The notes: generated from the sequence alone by a model not told the origin. 24,355 nucleotides of DNA from Rickettsia typhi (GCA_945874115.1 CAMCFD010000012.1:1-24355); one strand, 5' to 3'. Shown: positions 15,783 to 22,836, counted from the stretch's first letter. Numbers and translations: made by a program.

Positions 15783-16385
15783 TTAGAATTGCAAATATTT
15801 CTTTTTGTGCAAAAAATTTAAAATTTCTTGAATATTTAAGCCAAGAACAGAATAATAATCACCTTTTATTTTTGCAAACAAATGTTTTCCAAGCGATTCA
15901 TATTTATAACTTCCGGCGCTTCCCCAAGGCCTGTCAGAATTGACATAGGACCATATTTCATCATCAGAAATTTTTCTTAATTTTAATTCGACTTTGGTGA
16001 ATTTTTCAAAAATAATCTTGCCATTTTTTGAAATTGTGAGCGCATTATTTTGAAAATGAGTTTTTCCGCTCATTAATTTTAGTTGTAAAAAAGCTTCAGT
16101 GGCGTCTTTTGACTTGTCGATTTTTTTGCCGTCAATCTCGCATATTTGATCGGATCCTATCACTAAGGCGTCGCGAAATTTTTGCGAAATCGATAAAGAT
16201 TTTCCGCGTGCAAGAAGAATCGCTAAGTCTTTTATCGACAAATCTTGATTTTGTGATTTTGCAATTTCTTCGTCGAAATCTGGCGCAATTGCTTGAAAAT
16301 CAAGGCCGACTTCTTCTATAATTTTTTTTCTTATAGGTGAGGTTGAAGCGAGTATTATTTTTATATTTTGCTTTATCGGATCCAT
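15783..16385 (-). CDS. maf: Maf family nucleoside triphosphate pyrophosphatase
   Basis: Maf proteins hydrolyse non-canonical or modified nucleotides and have been linked to septum regulation. The 200-residue product has the N-terminal ILASTSPIRKKIIEEVGLDF signature (10-29), a DFDE motif (36-39), GSDQICEIDGK (97-107) and the alphaproteobacterial C-terminal block GSAGSYKYESLGKHLF followed by KIKGDYYSVLGLNI. It lies 70 bases downstream of folE, across a spacer containing an inverted repeat. Confidence 0.93.
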   Translation of the reverse strand: MDPIKQNIKIILASTSPIRKKIIEEVGLDFQAIAPDFDEEIAKSQNQDLSIKDLAILLARGKSLSISQKFRDALVIGSDQICEIDGKKIDKSKDATEAFLQLKLMSGKTHFQNNALTISKNGKIIFEKFTKVELKLRKISDDEIWSYVNSDRPWGSAGSYKYESLGKHLFAKIKGDYYSVLGLNIQEILNFLHKKKYLQF

Positions 16386-16402
16386 TTTGTTGTTTTTATG
16401 CG

Positions 16403-16439
16403 CGAAATGACGTAAAATATTGAATTACGTCGATTTTCG
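16403..16439. repeat. Inverted repeat between folE and maf
   Basis: A perfect 7-bp dyad GACGTAA (16409-16415)/TTACGTC (16425-16431) with a 9-base loop, extended outward by CGAAAT/ATTTTCG with two bulged bases. It could end folE transcripts in part or serve as an operator for maf; there is no T-tract. Confidence 0.5.
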
Positions 16440-16455
16440 ATATTTTGCCAAAAAA

Positions 16456-17040
16456 CTAAAGCGAAATCATTTTGAAAAATTTATTTTCGATACTGCTATT
16501 TTCTTTGAATAATCCGGTGAGTTTTTTTGTAACCGTAGTCGTGCCAACTTTATAAACGCCGCGAGACGTCATGCATTGGTGTTCGGCTTCAATTAAAACG
16601 GCGACACCAAGTGGATTCAAAGTCTCAACAAGCATGTCGGCAATTTGAGACGTCATAGTTTCTTGAGTTTGCAGCCTTTTTGCAAAAATATCAAGCAAGC
16701 GCGCTATTTTACTGATTCCAACTACTTTTTTGTTGGGAATGTAGGCGATGTGAGCAACGCCGATAAAAGGCACCATGTGATGTTCGCAGTGAGACTCGAA
16801 ACGCATAGCTTTAAGTAACACAATATCATCATAATCAGCGACTTCTTCGAATGTTTTGCTTAAAACTTCGTGAGGATTTTCTTCATATCCACAGAAAAAC
16901 TCTTTATAGGCCTCAGCCACGCGTTTTGGCGTGTCAATTAAGCCTTCGCGCTCTGGATTATCTCCCGCCCAAGCAATTAGTGTTCTAACTGCATCTTCAG
17001 CTTGTTTTTGACTAGGTTTCAAAGCTCTATTCTTGGTCAT
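16456..17040 (-). CDS. folE: GTP cyclohydrolase I
   Basis: FolE converts GTP to 7,8-dihydroneopterin triphosphate, the entry step to folate. The 194-residue protein has the zinc ligands C85, H88 (FESHCEHHMVPF) and C156 (EHQCMTSRGV). It also has VVGISKIARL (106-115), RLQTQETMTSQIA and the N-terminal DTPKRVAEAYKEFF. The length is normal. It is the first gene of the minus-strand group with maf and terC. A TATAAT on the minus strand (17069-17064) precedes it, but no -35 was found. Confidence 0.95.
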   Translation of the reverse strand: MTKNRALKPSQKQAEDAVRTLIAWAGDNPEREGLIDTPKRVAEAYKEFFCGYEENPHEVLSKTFEEVADYDDIVLLKAMRFESHCEHHMVPFIGVAHIAYIPNKKVVGISKIARLLDIFAKRLQTQETMTSQIADMLVETLNPLGVAVLIEAEHQCMTSRGVYKVGTTTVTKKLTGLFKENSSIENKFFKMISL

Positions 17041-17168
17041 TAAAATAAAAATTAAGTTTAAAAATTATAACAAAATCATTGGCTTAGACCCGCGAGCCAA
17101 GCTGGATAAACCCCAAACGTGAAAAACATTATCCGAGTAATTATATAAACTATTTTTAAAAATTCAAG

Positions 17169-17196
17169 TTGTAAATTAAAATAATTGACTTATAAT
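17169..17196 (+). promoter_or_regulatory. Promoter of ompH/skp
   Basis: TTGTAA (17169-17174), a 16-base spacer and TATAAT (17191-17196). The roughly 65-base leader contains a weak TTCTT/AAGAA hairpin (17214-17229) followed by five T, which could attenuate transcription. Confidence 0.5.
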
Positions 17197-17266
17197 AGAA
17201 ACCTTCGATTTTGTTCTTTGTTCGAAGAATTTTTAATTATTAACGTCATCACACAAATAAATTAAT

Positions 17267-17806
17267 ATGAAAAACAAATTTTATAACTATTTTAGTGCTA
17301 TTATTTTAGTTTTCGCTCTTGGTGTCGCAGAAGCTTCTGCAGTTGAAAATATCGCCATTATTGATATCGAAAAAATTTCGCAACAAGCAAAAGTCGTTAA
17401 AGACGTTGCCGGTAAAGTTAGCAAGAAAAGAGACCAGTTCCAAAAAGAAATAACTTCACAAGAAGAAAAATTGGAAGCTGAAAGAAAGAAAATCGAAGCT
17501 AAAAAAAGCATTCTTTCTGAAGAGGCTCTAGACAAACAACAAAAAGATTTCTTTAAAAAAGTTGAAGAATTGAAAAAATTTGCTGAAAAGCGTGACGCAA
17601 GCTTGAAAAAAGCTTACTCAGAAGCAATCAAGACAGTTAATGAAGAAGTTGGTGTAATTGTTTCTGAAATTGCTAAAGAAAAAGGTTTGTCCCTAGTCAT
17701 TCCTGCTTCGCAAGTTGTTTTTTCGGTTGATAATCTTGACATAACTGCTGAAGTTATCAAAAGACTCGACAAAAAAGTTTCTAAAGCAAGCGTTAAATTT
17801 GAATAG
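17267..17806 (+). CDS. OmpH/Skp family periplasmic chaperone
   Basis: Skp/OmpH holds unfolded outer-membrane proteins in the periplasm and delivers them to the BAM complex. The 179-residue product has a signal peptide with probable cleavage after EASA (residue 25), giving a mature N-terminus VENIAIIDIEKI typical of the family. A long Lys/Glu-rich coiled coil (about 45-125) forms the tentacles, and the C-terminal strand region GLSLVIPASQVVFSVDNLDIT closes the body. Here the usual BamA/LpxD neighbours are absent and the gene stands alone with its own promoter and a downstream hairpin. Confidence 0.88.
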   Translation: MKNKFYNYFSAIILVFALGVAEASAVENIAIIDIEKISQQAKVVKDVAGKVSKKRDQFQKEITSQEEKLEAERKKIEAKKSILSEEALDKQQKDFFKKVEELKKFAEKRDASLKKAYSEAIKTVNEEVGVIVSEIAKEKGLSLVIPASQVVFSVDNLDITAEVIKRLDKKVSKASVKFE

Positions 17807-17821
17807 AATTTTTCGTTTTAT

Positions 17822-17855
17822 TTTCTTGGCCAATTTGTTTAAAATGGCCAAGAAA
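17822..17855. terminator. Hairpin after ompH/skp
   Basis: A perfect 11-bp stem TTTCTTGGCCA (17822-17832)/TGGCCAAGAAA (17845-17855), with three further A-T pairs inside the 12-base loop. It starts 15 bases after the stop codon. No T-tract follows on the plus strand, so it may stabilise the mRNA 3' end rather than terminate transcription. Confidence 0.55.
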
Positions 17856-17956
17856 TATCAACCACTCGCGTTTAATCACTTTTAAAAAATTGATTGCTAA
17901 CTTAAGTTATTGTTGATTTTTTATAAAATTTTCCTTTATTTTTAAAAAATAGAGTA

Positions 17957-17962
17957 TATAAT
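17957..17962 (+). promoter_or_regulatory. -10 element upstream of tRNA-Ile
   Basis: TATAAT lies 18 bases before the tRNA. The matching -35 position holds only TTTATT (17935-17940), so the promoter is weakly supported. Confidence 0.4.
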
Positions 17963-17980
17963 TGGTAAGGTTTTTTTAAT

Positions 17981-18057
17981 GGGTCTGTAGCTCAGTTGGT
18001 TAGAGTGCGCGCCTGATAAGTGCGAGGTCGGTGGTTCAAGTCCACCCAGACCCACCA
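17981..18057 (+). tRNA. tRNA-Ile (anticodon GAT)
   Basis: A complete 77-base cloverleaf with encoded CCA. The acceptor stem is GGGTCTG/CAGACCC. The D arm is GCTC/GAGT, the anticodon stem CGCGC/GTGCG with loop CTGATAA (anticodon GAT), and the T arm GGTGG/CCACC with loop TTCAAGT. It stands alone between ompH and the alaS fragment rather than between 16S and 23S rRNA genes. Confidence 0.98.
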
Positions 18058-18108
18058 TTTTAAAAACTTCTACATCTAAAATTTACATCCAAGTCTGTTT
18101 TTATAAAC

Positions 18109-18139
18109 AACATATAAAATCTCCGAATCTTTATATGTT
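18109..18139. repeat. Inverted repeat upstream of alaS fragment
   Basis: A perfect 10-bp dyad AACATATAAA (18109-18118)/TTTATATGTT (18130-18139) with an 11-base loop. It overlaps the possible -35 region of alaS; a TATAAT is at 18154-18159. It could be an operator or a weak tRNA transcript terminator. Confidence 0.5.
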
Positions 18140-18180
18140 CAAATTTAATAGTTTATAATTTACAATTAAAATTCCTAAAA

Positions 18181-18972
18181 GTGCTTACGACAAATCAAAT
18201 TCGCGCAAAATTTCTAGATTATTTTGCAAAAAACGATCACAAAATTATTTCTTCAAGTTCTCTAATTCCGCATAACGATCCGACTTTGATGTTTGCAAAT
18301 GCTGGAATGAATCAGTTCAAAAACTATTTTACTGGCGTTGAGGTGCCAACTTTCAAGCGCGCGGCAACATCGCAAAAATGTGTGCGCGCTGGCGGAAAAC
18401 ATAACGACCTTGATAATGTAGGCTTCACAGCGCGCCACCACACATTTTTCGAGATGCTTGGCAATTTTTCTTTTGGCGATTATTTTAAAGAAGAGGCAAT
18501 TTTTTATGCGTGGGAATTTTTAACTAAAGAGCTTGAAATCAAGAAAGACAAGCTTTTGGTCACTGTTTATCATAACGACGATGAGGCGGCAAATCACTGG
18601 AAAAAAATCGCTGGCTTAAAAGATGATAAGATTATTCGCATCGCAACCGACGATAATTTTTGGTCGATGGGCGATGTTGGTCCTTGCGGTCCATGCTCTG
18701 AAATATTTTACGATCACGGCGAGAAAATTTTTGGCGGCCCTCCCGGATCAAAAGACCAAGACGGTGACCGTTTCACCGAAATCTGGAATTTAGTTTTCAT
18801 GCAATTCGAAAAAACCAAAGATGGAAAAATGACGCCACTTCCAAAGCCGTGTATTGATACGGGAATGGGTCTTGAGCGTGTCACTTCAGTAATGCAGGGC
18901 GTTTGTGACAATTATCAAACCGATATTTTTGTTAATTTAATCGACAAAATTCAAAAAATCGCCAAGGTTTAG
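18181..18972 (+). CDS. alaS: Alanyl-tRNA synthetase, N-terminal catalytic part only
   Basis: AlaS charges tRNA-Ala. The 263-residue product covers only the class II catalytic core of the usual roughly 870-residue enzyme. Motif 1 is around LIPHNDPTLMFANAGMNQF (28-46), motif 2 around CVRAGGKHNDLDNVG and HHTFFEMLGNFSFGDYF, and motif 3 CIDTGMGLERV. The WSMGDVGPCGPCSEIFYDHG loop is intact. The frame ends just after motif 3, before the tRNA-recognition domain; the editing and C-Ala domains are missing. No frameshifted continuation is seen in the next bases. The start is GTG at 18181, where the homology begins. It could be a partial duplicate beside a full copy elsewhere, a fresh pseudogene or a stand-alone core. 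Confidence 0.88.
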   Translation: MLTTNQIRAKFLDYFAKNDHKIISSSSLIPHNDPTLMFANAGMNQFKNYFTGVEVPTFKRAATSQKCVRAGGKHNDLDNVGFTARHHTFFEMLGNFSFGDYFKEEAIFYAWEFLTKELEIKKDKLLVTVYHNDDEAANHWKKIAGLKDDKIIRIATDDNFWSMGDVGPCGPCSEIFYDHGEKIFGGPPGSKDQDGDRFTEIWNLVFMQFEKTKDGKMTPLPKPCIDTGMGLERVTSVMQGVCDNYQTDIFVNLIDKIQKIAKV

Positions 18973-19276
18973 TTTTTTCGCAAGTCTTTTTAGGTCGTGA
19001 AATTTCTAACGTTTTTGGCGCGATTTAATATTCCAATTGTCGTTGCGCTAGAATCTAATCGTCGCGGCAATGCCATTTCCCCTAATAATTACCATTTACA
19101 CTCTAAAATCTCAAATAAAAATCACCCACATCACCTGATATGACTTAAAATTTATCCTCAAATTATTCACTCGATCAAGCTAGCAAATTCGCGTCAATTC
19201 CTCAATTTTATCAATTGACTCTTTTTTTATTTTTCTTTAAAGTTATGCGAATATTTTCAATTTATAAAAAAATAAA
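18973..19276. other. Decayed spacer after the alaS fragment
   Basis: No ORF is credible. The stretch 18985-19075 translates in mixed frames to short protein-like pieces (such as FLGREISNVFGAI and IPIVVALESNRRGNAI) interrupted by stops, possibly a gene remnant I cannot name. It also holds the degraded palindromic repeat (19101-19167). Confidence 0.5.
19101..19167. repeat. Dispersed palindromic repeat, degraded copy
   Basis: The first 21 bases (CTCTAAAATC followed by TCAAATAAAAA) are identical to 7107-7127. The centre is diverged but keeps ATCAC and TGATAT, and the outer right flank (ATTTATCCTC, then AAATTATT) matches 7164-7183. Most of the right arm of the hairpin is deleted, so it can no longer fold as the complete copy does. 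Confidence 0.7.
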
Positions 19277-20386
19277 ATGCAGCAAAAAGAAATATACACC
19301 GCAATTGGCCTAATGAGCGGAACTTCAATGGACGGAGTTGATTTAGCGTTAATCGAAAGCGACGGAAAATCGATTATAAAAAATAAAAAATTCGCATACA
19401 TTCCCTATGATGAAAATTTCAAAAGACATCTTGAGTCGATAATTTATAACCGACCGACTCTTGAAGAAATAAAAACCGTAGAGCGCGAATTTACTTTGCT
19501 TAACGCCAAAATCGTTAATGATTTTTTGGCGCAAAATAAAATCGATCACAAAACGGTTGATCTGATCGCGTTTCATGGACATACAATTTTCCACAACGCG
19601 ACCAAAAAATTAACTTGGCAAATTGGCGATTGTGATTTAATGATTGCGAAAACCAAAATAAAAACCATCTCGAATTTTCGTACTTTCGACATCGCTTTTG
19701 GTGGACAAGGCGCGCCGCTTGTTCCGATTTATCATTTTCATATGATGAGTGATCAAGCCAAGCCAGCATTGGTTTTAAACATTGGCGGAATAAGCAACAT
19801 AACTTATATTCCAGGTGATTTAGAAAGTGATATGGAAGCTTTCGATGTTTGCTTCGGCAATGCGCCGTTTGATGACTTGGTTAAGAGTAAAACCGGTCGA
19901 GATTATGATCAAGATGGCGAATTATCAAGAAAAGGCCATGTCGATTTTCTTTTAGCTGATCGCATTTTGCAAAATGAAATTTTCCATAAAAAGCCGCCAA
20001 AATCTTTTGATCGCGATGATTTTTGTGAATTATTATCGCCAATTAACAATTTGAAAATCGAAGATGCGCTCGCGACCTTTGCTTATATGCACGCGAAGGC
20101 GCTTCAAATTAATATCGAATTATTGTCGCAATCAAGTCTTGCGCCAAAAAATATTTTCGTTTGTGGCGGTGGCCGAAAAAATATGGCGCTTATGAATGAA
20201 ATGAAAAAATGGCTGAAAAATATTGAAGTCAGAACTGTTGATGAAATTGGTTTTAATGGTGATTCTATTGAAGCGGAAGCATTCGCGTTTCTTGCGATAA
20301 GAATTTCGCGAGGTTTACCAATTAGTTTTCAAAAAACGACAGGGATTTCACCGGAAATTGATTACGATCGGGTTTTTTCTCGATAA
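19277..20386 (+). CDS. anmK: Anhydro-N-acetylmuramic acid kinase
   Basis: AnmK phosphorylates and opens 1,6-anhydroMurNAc to MurNAc-6-phosphate during recycling of peptidoglycan. The 369-residue product has the ATP-binding start AIGLMSGTSMDGVDLAL (9-25), DLIAFHGHTIFHN, the RTFDIAFGGQGAPLVPIYH segment, VLNIGGISNITYIPG and CGGGRKN near the C-terminus. The conserved DTGPGN motif, which carries the catalytic aspartate, reads DVCFGN here; the aspartate and GN remain. The last 65 bases overlap the 3' end of the convergent hydrolase gene. It is a single-gene transcript with an A-rich leader lacking a clear Shine-Dalgarno. Confidence 0.93.
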   Translation: MQQKEIYTAIGLMSGTSMDGVDLALIESDGKSIIKNKKFAYIPYDENFKRHLESIIYNRPTLEEIKTVEREFTLLNAKIVNDFLAQNKIDHKTVDLIAFHGHTIFHNATKKLTWQIGDCDLMIAKTKIKTISNFRTFDIAFGGQGAPLVPIYHFHMMSDQAKPALVLNIGGISNITYIPGDLESDMEAFDVCFGNAPFDDLVKSKTGRDYDQDGELSRKGHVDFLLADRILQNEIFHKKPPKSFDRDDFCELLSPINNLKIEDALATFAYMHAKALQINIELLSQSSLAPKNIFVCGGGRKNMALMNEMKKWLKNIEVRTVDEIGFNGDSIEAEAFAFLAIRISRGLPISFQKTTGISPEIDYDRVFSR

Positions 20387-21086
20387 TATTTTTCTTTTTG
20401 CGTCTTCTTCTGCGGTCGCGTTTAACTTTTCTGATTTTGCCAACGTCGGCGAAAAGACGGCCTTTGATGTGGTTGTCGATGATTGATTCGAACTCGTTCA
20501 TTTTGTCTTTGAAAAAATGATCGCCACCGCTGATAACTTTATAAACAATTTCAGCATCTTCACGCGCACTAAGCTTTTCAACAAGCTGAGCGGTGTCAGC
20601 TTCTTTCGAAATTTCATCAATTTCGCCTTGAACAATCAAAGCGTTTGAGCTGCATGGGACGATAAAATTGAAGTCATATTTGCTAACAGGTGGTCCGACT
20701 AAAATATAATTTTCGATTTCGGGGCGTCTCATTAAAAGTTGAAGCGCGATCCATGAGCCGAAAGAAAAGCCGGCAACCCAAAATTCGCTCGATTCCATAT
20801 TTTGATCGTGAAGCCAATTCATTACAGCTGTCGCATCAAGAAGCTCTCCAGCGCCATTGTCGAATTTTCCTTGAGATTTTCCAACGCCGCGAAAATTAAC
20901 GCGCAAAACTGAAAAACCGTTATCAACGAAGTTTTTGTAAAGGCTGTAAGTGATTTTGTTATTCATCGTGCCACCGTGAAGTGGGTGAGGGTGAAGAACT
21001 AAAGCGACAGGCGCTTTGGGATCTGGATTTTGATGATAGCGACCCTCAATTCTTCCGACGGGTCCGCTTATGATTACTTCAGGCAT
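20322..21086 (-). CDS. Alpha/beta hydrolase with basic C-terminal tail
   Basis: This 254-residue protein belongs to a group common in alphaproteobacteria with the start PEVIISGPVGRIEGRYH. It has an HPHPLHGGTMNNK oxyanion-side loop (32-44), the nucleophile elbow GFSFGS with S108 (106-111), and probable triad partners D157 and H190. No signal peptide is seen, so it is probably a cytoplasmic esterase; its substrate is unknown. The last 40 residues form an unusual Arg/Lys-rich tail (DRRRRRKKK at 224-232), and the final part is encoded antisense to the anmK 3' end. It follows a small conserved gene by 12 bases. Confidence 0.88.
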   Translation of the reverse strand: MPEVIISGPVGRIEGRYHQNPDPKAPVALVLHPHPLHGGTMNNKITYSLYKNFVDNGFSVLRVNFRGVGKSQGKFDNGAGELLDATAVMNWLHDQNMESSEFWVAGFSFGSWIALQLLMRRPEIENYILVGPPVSKYDFNFIVPCSSNALIVQGEIDEISKEADTAQLVEKLSAREDAEIVYKVISGGDHFFKDKMNEFESIIDNHIKGRLFADVGKIRKVKRDRRRRRKKKNIIEKKPDRNQFPVKSLSFFEN

Positions 21087-21098
21087 TGCTCGATTGGT

Positions 21099-21299
21099 TT
21101 AGGTTAGCTCTTCCCATTGTAAAGGCTTTCCAGAGCTGTCAGAAATTAGAACTGCAGCGCTTGAACCAGCATATTTCGCAGCCATGTATTTTCCATGTCC
21201 CGCGTTTACACCGTGATAAAGCACAGGCTCGATGTCTTTACCATTATATTTTTTCTTCTCAACAGCTTTTCTGTTTTTCGGGTTATTCTTAGTTCCCAT
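21099..21299 (-). CDS. Small conserved basic protein, function unknown
   Basis: This 66-residue protein begins MGTKNNPKNRKAVEKKKYNG and continues KDIEPVLYHGVNAGHGKYMA, ending in a short SGKPLQWEEL motif. It has no signal peptide or membrane segment. The pattern (a lysine-rich start, then EPVLYHG and GHGKYMAAKY) looks conserved rather than random, but I cannot assign a named family. It is upstream of the hydrolase gene by 12 bases on the same strand, so they likely form an operon. A perfect 20-bp palindrome overlaps its probable promoter. Confidence 0.7.
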   Translation of the reverse strand: MGTKNNPKNRKAVEKKKYNGKDIEPVLYHGVNAGHGKYMAAKYAGSSAAVLISDSSGKPLQWEELT

Positions 21300-21320
21300 A
21301 GTATTTAAATAAATTTAGAT

Positions 21321-21340
21321 TTTTATAAACGTTTATAAAA
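21321..21340. promoter_or_regulatory. Perfect 20-bp palindrome, candidate operator
   Basis: TTTTATAAAC joined directly to GTTTATAAAA, a perfect palindrome 21 bases upstream of the small gene. It contains the -10 (TATAAA on the minus strand, 21327-21322), with a possible -35 TTGTGC (21351-21346). A dimeric regulator could bind here. pgk lies 114 bases away on the other side. Confidence 0.6.
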
Positions 21341-21390
21341 TTGCCGCACAAACTTTAAAATTATTGTGGCAAAAAATAATCATTTTGGTT

Positions 21391-21396
21391 ATAATA
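21391..21396 (+). promoter_or_regulatory. -10 element upstream of pgk
   Basis: TATAAT with a weak -35 candidate TGGCAA (21368-21373) at 17 bases. The leader to the pgk ATG would be about 50 bases and includes a run of eight T. Confidence 0.45.
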
Positions 21397-21454
21397 ACAT
21401 CATTTTTTAGAAAAATCAAGTTTTTTTTCCAAAATCAGTAATTATTACAAAAAT

Positions 21455-22654
21455 ATGCAAAAGTTTACTCGGCTTAAAGATTGCGTTGTTACAAATAAAA
21501 ACGTTATTGTGCGCGTTGACATCAATGTTCCCATGGCGGGAGGCGTTATTGAAGATGATACTCGAATTAAGGCGGTGATTCCGACTTTGCAATATTTGGC
21601 GGCGCAAAAAGCTAAAGTTATCGTAATTTCTCATTTTGGACGTCCAGAAGGAAAATTTGAGCCGACAATGTCACTAAAACCCTTGTGTGGGCGCATCTCA
21701 GAGCTTCTTGGTGATAAAATAAAATTGCATTTTATCGATGATTGCATTGGCGAAAAAGTGGCTAAAGCCGTTGAAAACACTGGATATGGCGAGATTATTT
21801 TGCTTGAGAATCTGCGTTTTTATAAGGCTGAAACCAAAAATGATCCCGAATTCTCGCGCCAATTGGCTTCGCTTGGCAATTTATATGTGAATGACGCATT
21901 TTCTTGTTCGCATCGCGCTCATGCTTCAATTGTTGGGATTCCGGCGATTTTAAAGCCTTGCGCGGGGTTCTTGCTTGAAAGAGAACTTGATAATTTGACG
22001 AATTTGCTTGAAAATGCTGCAACGCCAATGATGGCTGCTGTTGGCGGCGCAAAAGTATCAACAAAATTTGATTTATTGAATTCATTGGTAGAAAAGGCTC
22101 AAAGCATTGTGGTTGGCGGCGGCATGGCGAATAGTTTTCTTTATGCGATTGGTAAAAATGTCGGAAAATCGTTGTGCGAGAAGGATTTGAAAGAATCTGT
22201 TTTGAAGCTTATGGAAAAAGCTAAGTCTCACGGATGTAATATAATCCTGCCTATAGACGTGATTGTTACGAAAAAATTCGAGGAAAATGCTGAGTGTCGC
22301 GAAACTTTAATTGACGATGTTAAAGATGATGAAATCATCGCCGATATTGGTTCGGCCTCGGTTTGCTATTTGCAAGAAAAGTTAAAAACACACAAAACTT
22401 TATTGTGGAATGGTCCGCTTGGAGCCTTTGAAATTAAGCCTTTCAACGTCGGCACTGAAAATTTTGCAAGAGTCGCGGCTTTGTTGACTAGTCAAGGAAA
22501 GTTATTGTCAATTGCTGGTGGAGGTGATGTGGTTTCTGCGCTTAATGGCTCTGGTTTGGCACATGAATTTACTTATATTTCAACCGCAGGTGGCGCGTTT
22601 TTAGAGTGGCTTGAAGGCAAAGATTTGCCAGGGATTAAAGCATTAAAAAAATAG
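21455..22654 (+). CDS. pgk: Phosphoglycerate kinase
   Basis: PGK interconverts 1,3-bisphosphoglycerate plus ADP and 3-phosphoglycerate plus ATP. The 399-residue protein has the substrate-binding VRVDINVPMAGG (20-31), SHFGRPEGK, ENLRFYKAE, and YVNDAFSCSHRAHAS with its conserved Asp and His. The nucleotide-binding AAVGGAKVSTK follows, and the C-terminal GGGDVVSALNGSG and STAGGAFLEWLEGKDLPG complete it. The length is normal. gap is not adjacent. The stop codon directly borders a multi-hairpin repeat. Confidence 0.97.
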   Translation: MQKFTRLKDCVVTNKNVIVRVDINVPMAGGVIEDDTRIKAVIPTLQYLAAQKAKVIVISHFGRPEGKFEPTMSLKPLCGRISELLGDKIKLHFIDDCIGEKVAKAVENTGYGEIILLENLRFYKAETKNDPEFSRQLASLGNLYVNDAFSCSHRAHASIVGIPAILKPCAGFLLERELDNLTNLLENAATPMMAAVGGAKVSTKFDLLNSLVEKAQSIVVGGGMANSFLYAIGKNVGKSLCEKDLKESVLKLMEKAKSHGCNIILPIDVIVTKKFEENAECRETLIDDVKDDEIIADIGSASVCYLQEKLKTHKTLLWNGPLGAFEIKPFNVGTENFARVAALLTSQGKLLSIAGGGDVVSALNGSGLAHEFTYISTAGGAFLEWLEGKDLPGIKALKK

Positions 22655-22825
22655 GTTTTTTGCATTGGCTTTAGCCATAAAACGCGAAAGCGTTTTAAGC
22701 AAAAAACGGGCGAAGGCTATGCCTCTCGCCCAGTCGCGAGCAAGCTAGGATTTTTTCGCAGAAAAAAGCCGCAGCTGCGAAGCGTTGAAGATGAGTTAAA
22801 GGCGAAAAAAGCGACAAAGCGCGCC
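22655..22825. repeat. Multi-hairpin repeat, diverged inverted copy
   Basis: It begins one base after the pgk stop. A 9-bp outer stem GTTTTTTGC (22655-22663)/GCAAAAAAC (22699-22707) encloses two hairpins: TGGCT/AGCCA (22666-22677) and TAAAACGC/GCGTTTTA with a GAAA loop (22678-22697). Then come a 10-bp GGGCGA...TCGCCC hairpin (22708-22731), a T/A-rich hairpin (22748-22770), CGCAGCTGCG (22770-22779) and GTCGC/GCGAC closing 22733-22815. The order and wording match the tandem copies beyond tRNA-Arg read on the opposite strand. It may also end pgk and arsC-like transcripts. Confidence 0.75.
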
Positions 22826-22836
22826 ATGTTGACGAA

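Noticed and set aside
17079..17134. Two small hairpins between folE and ompH, considered as a folate-type riboswitch
   Set aside because: They lie upstream of the likely folE -10 box, so would not be in the folE transcript, and no known riboswitch core is visible.
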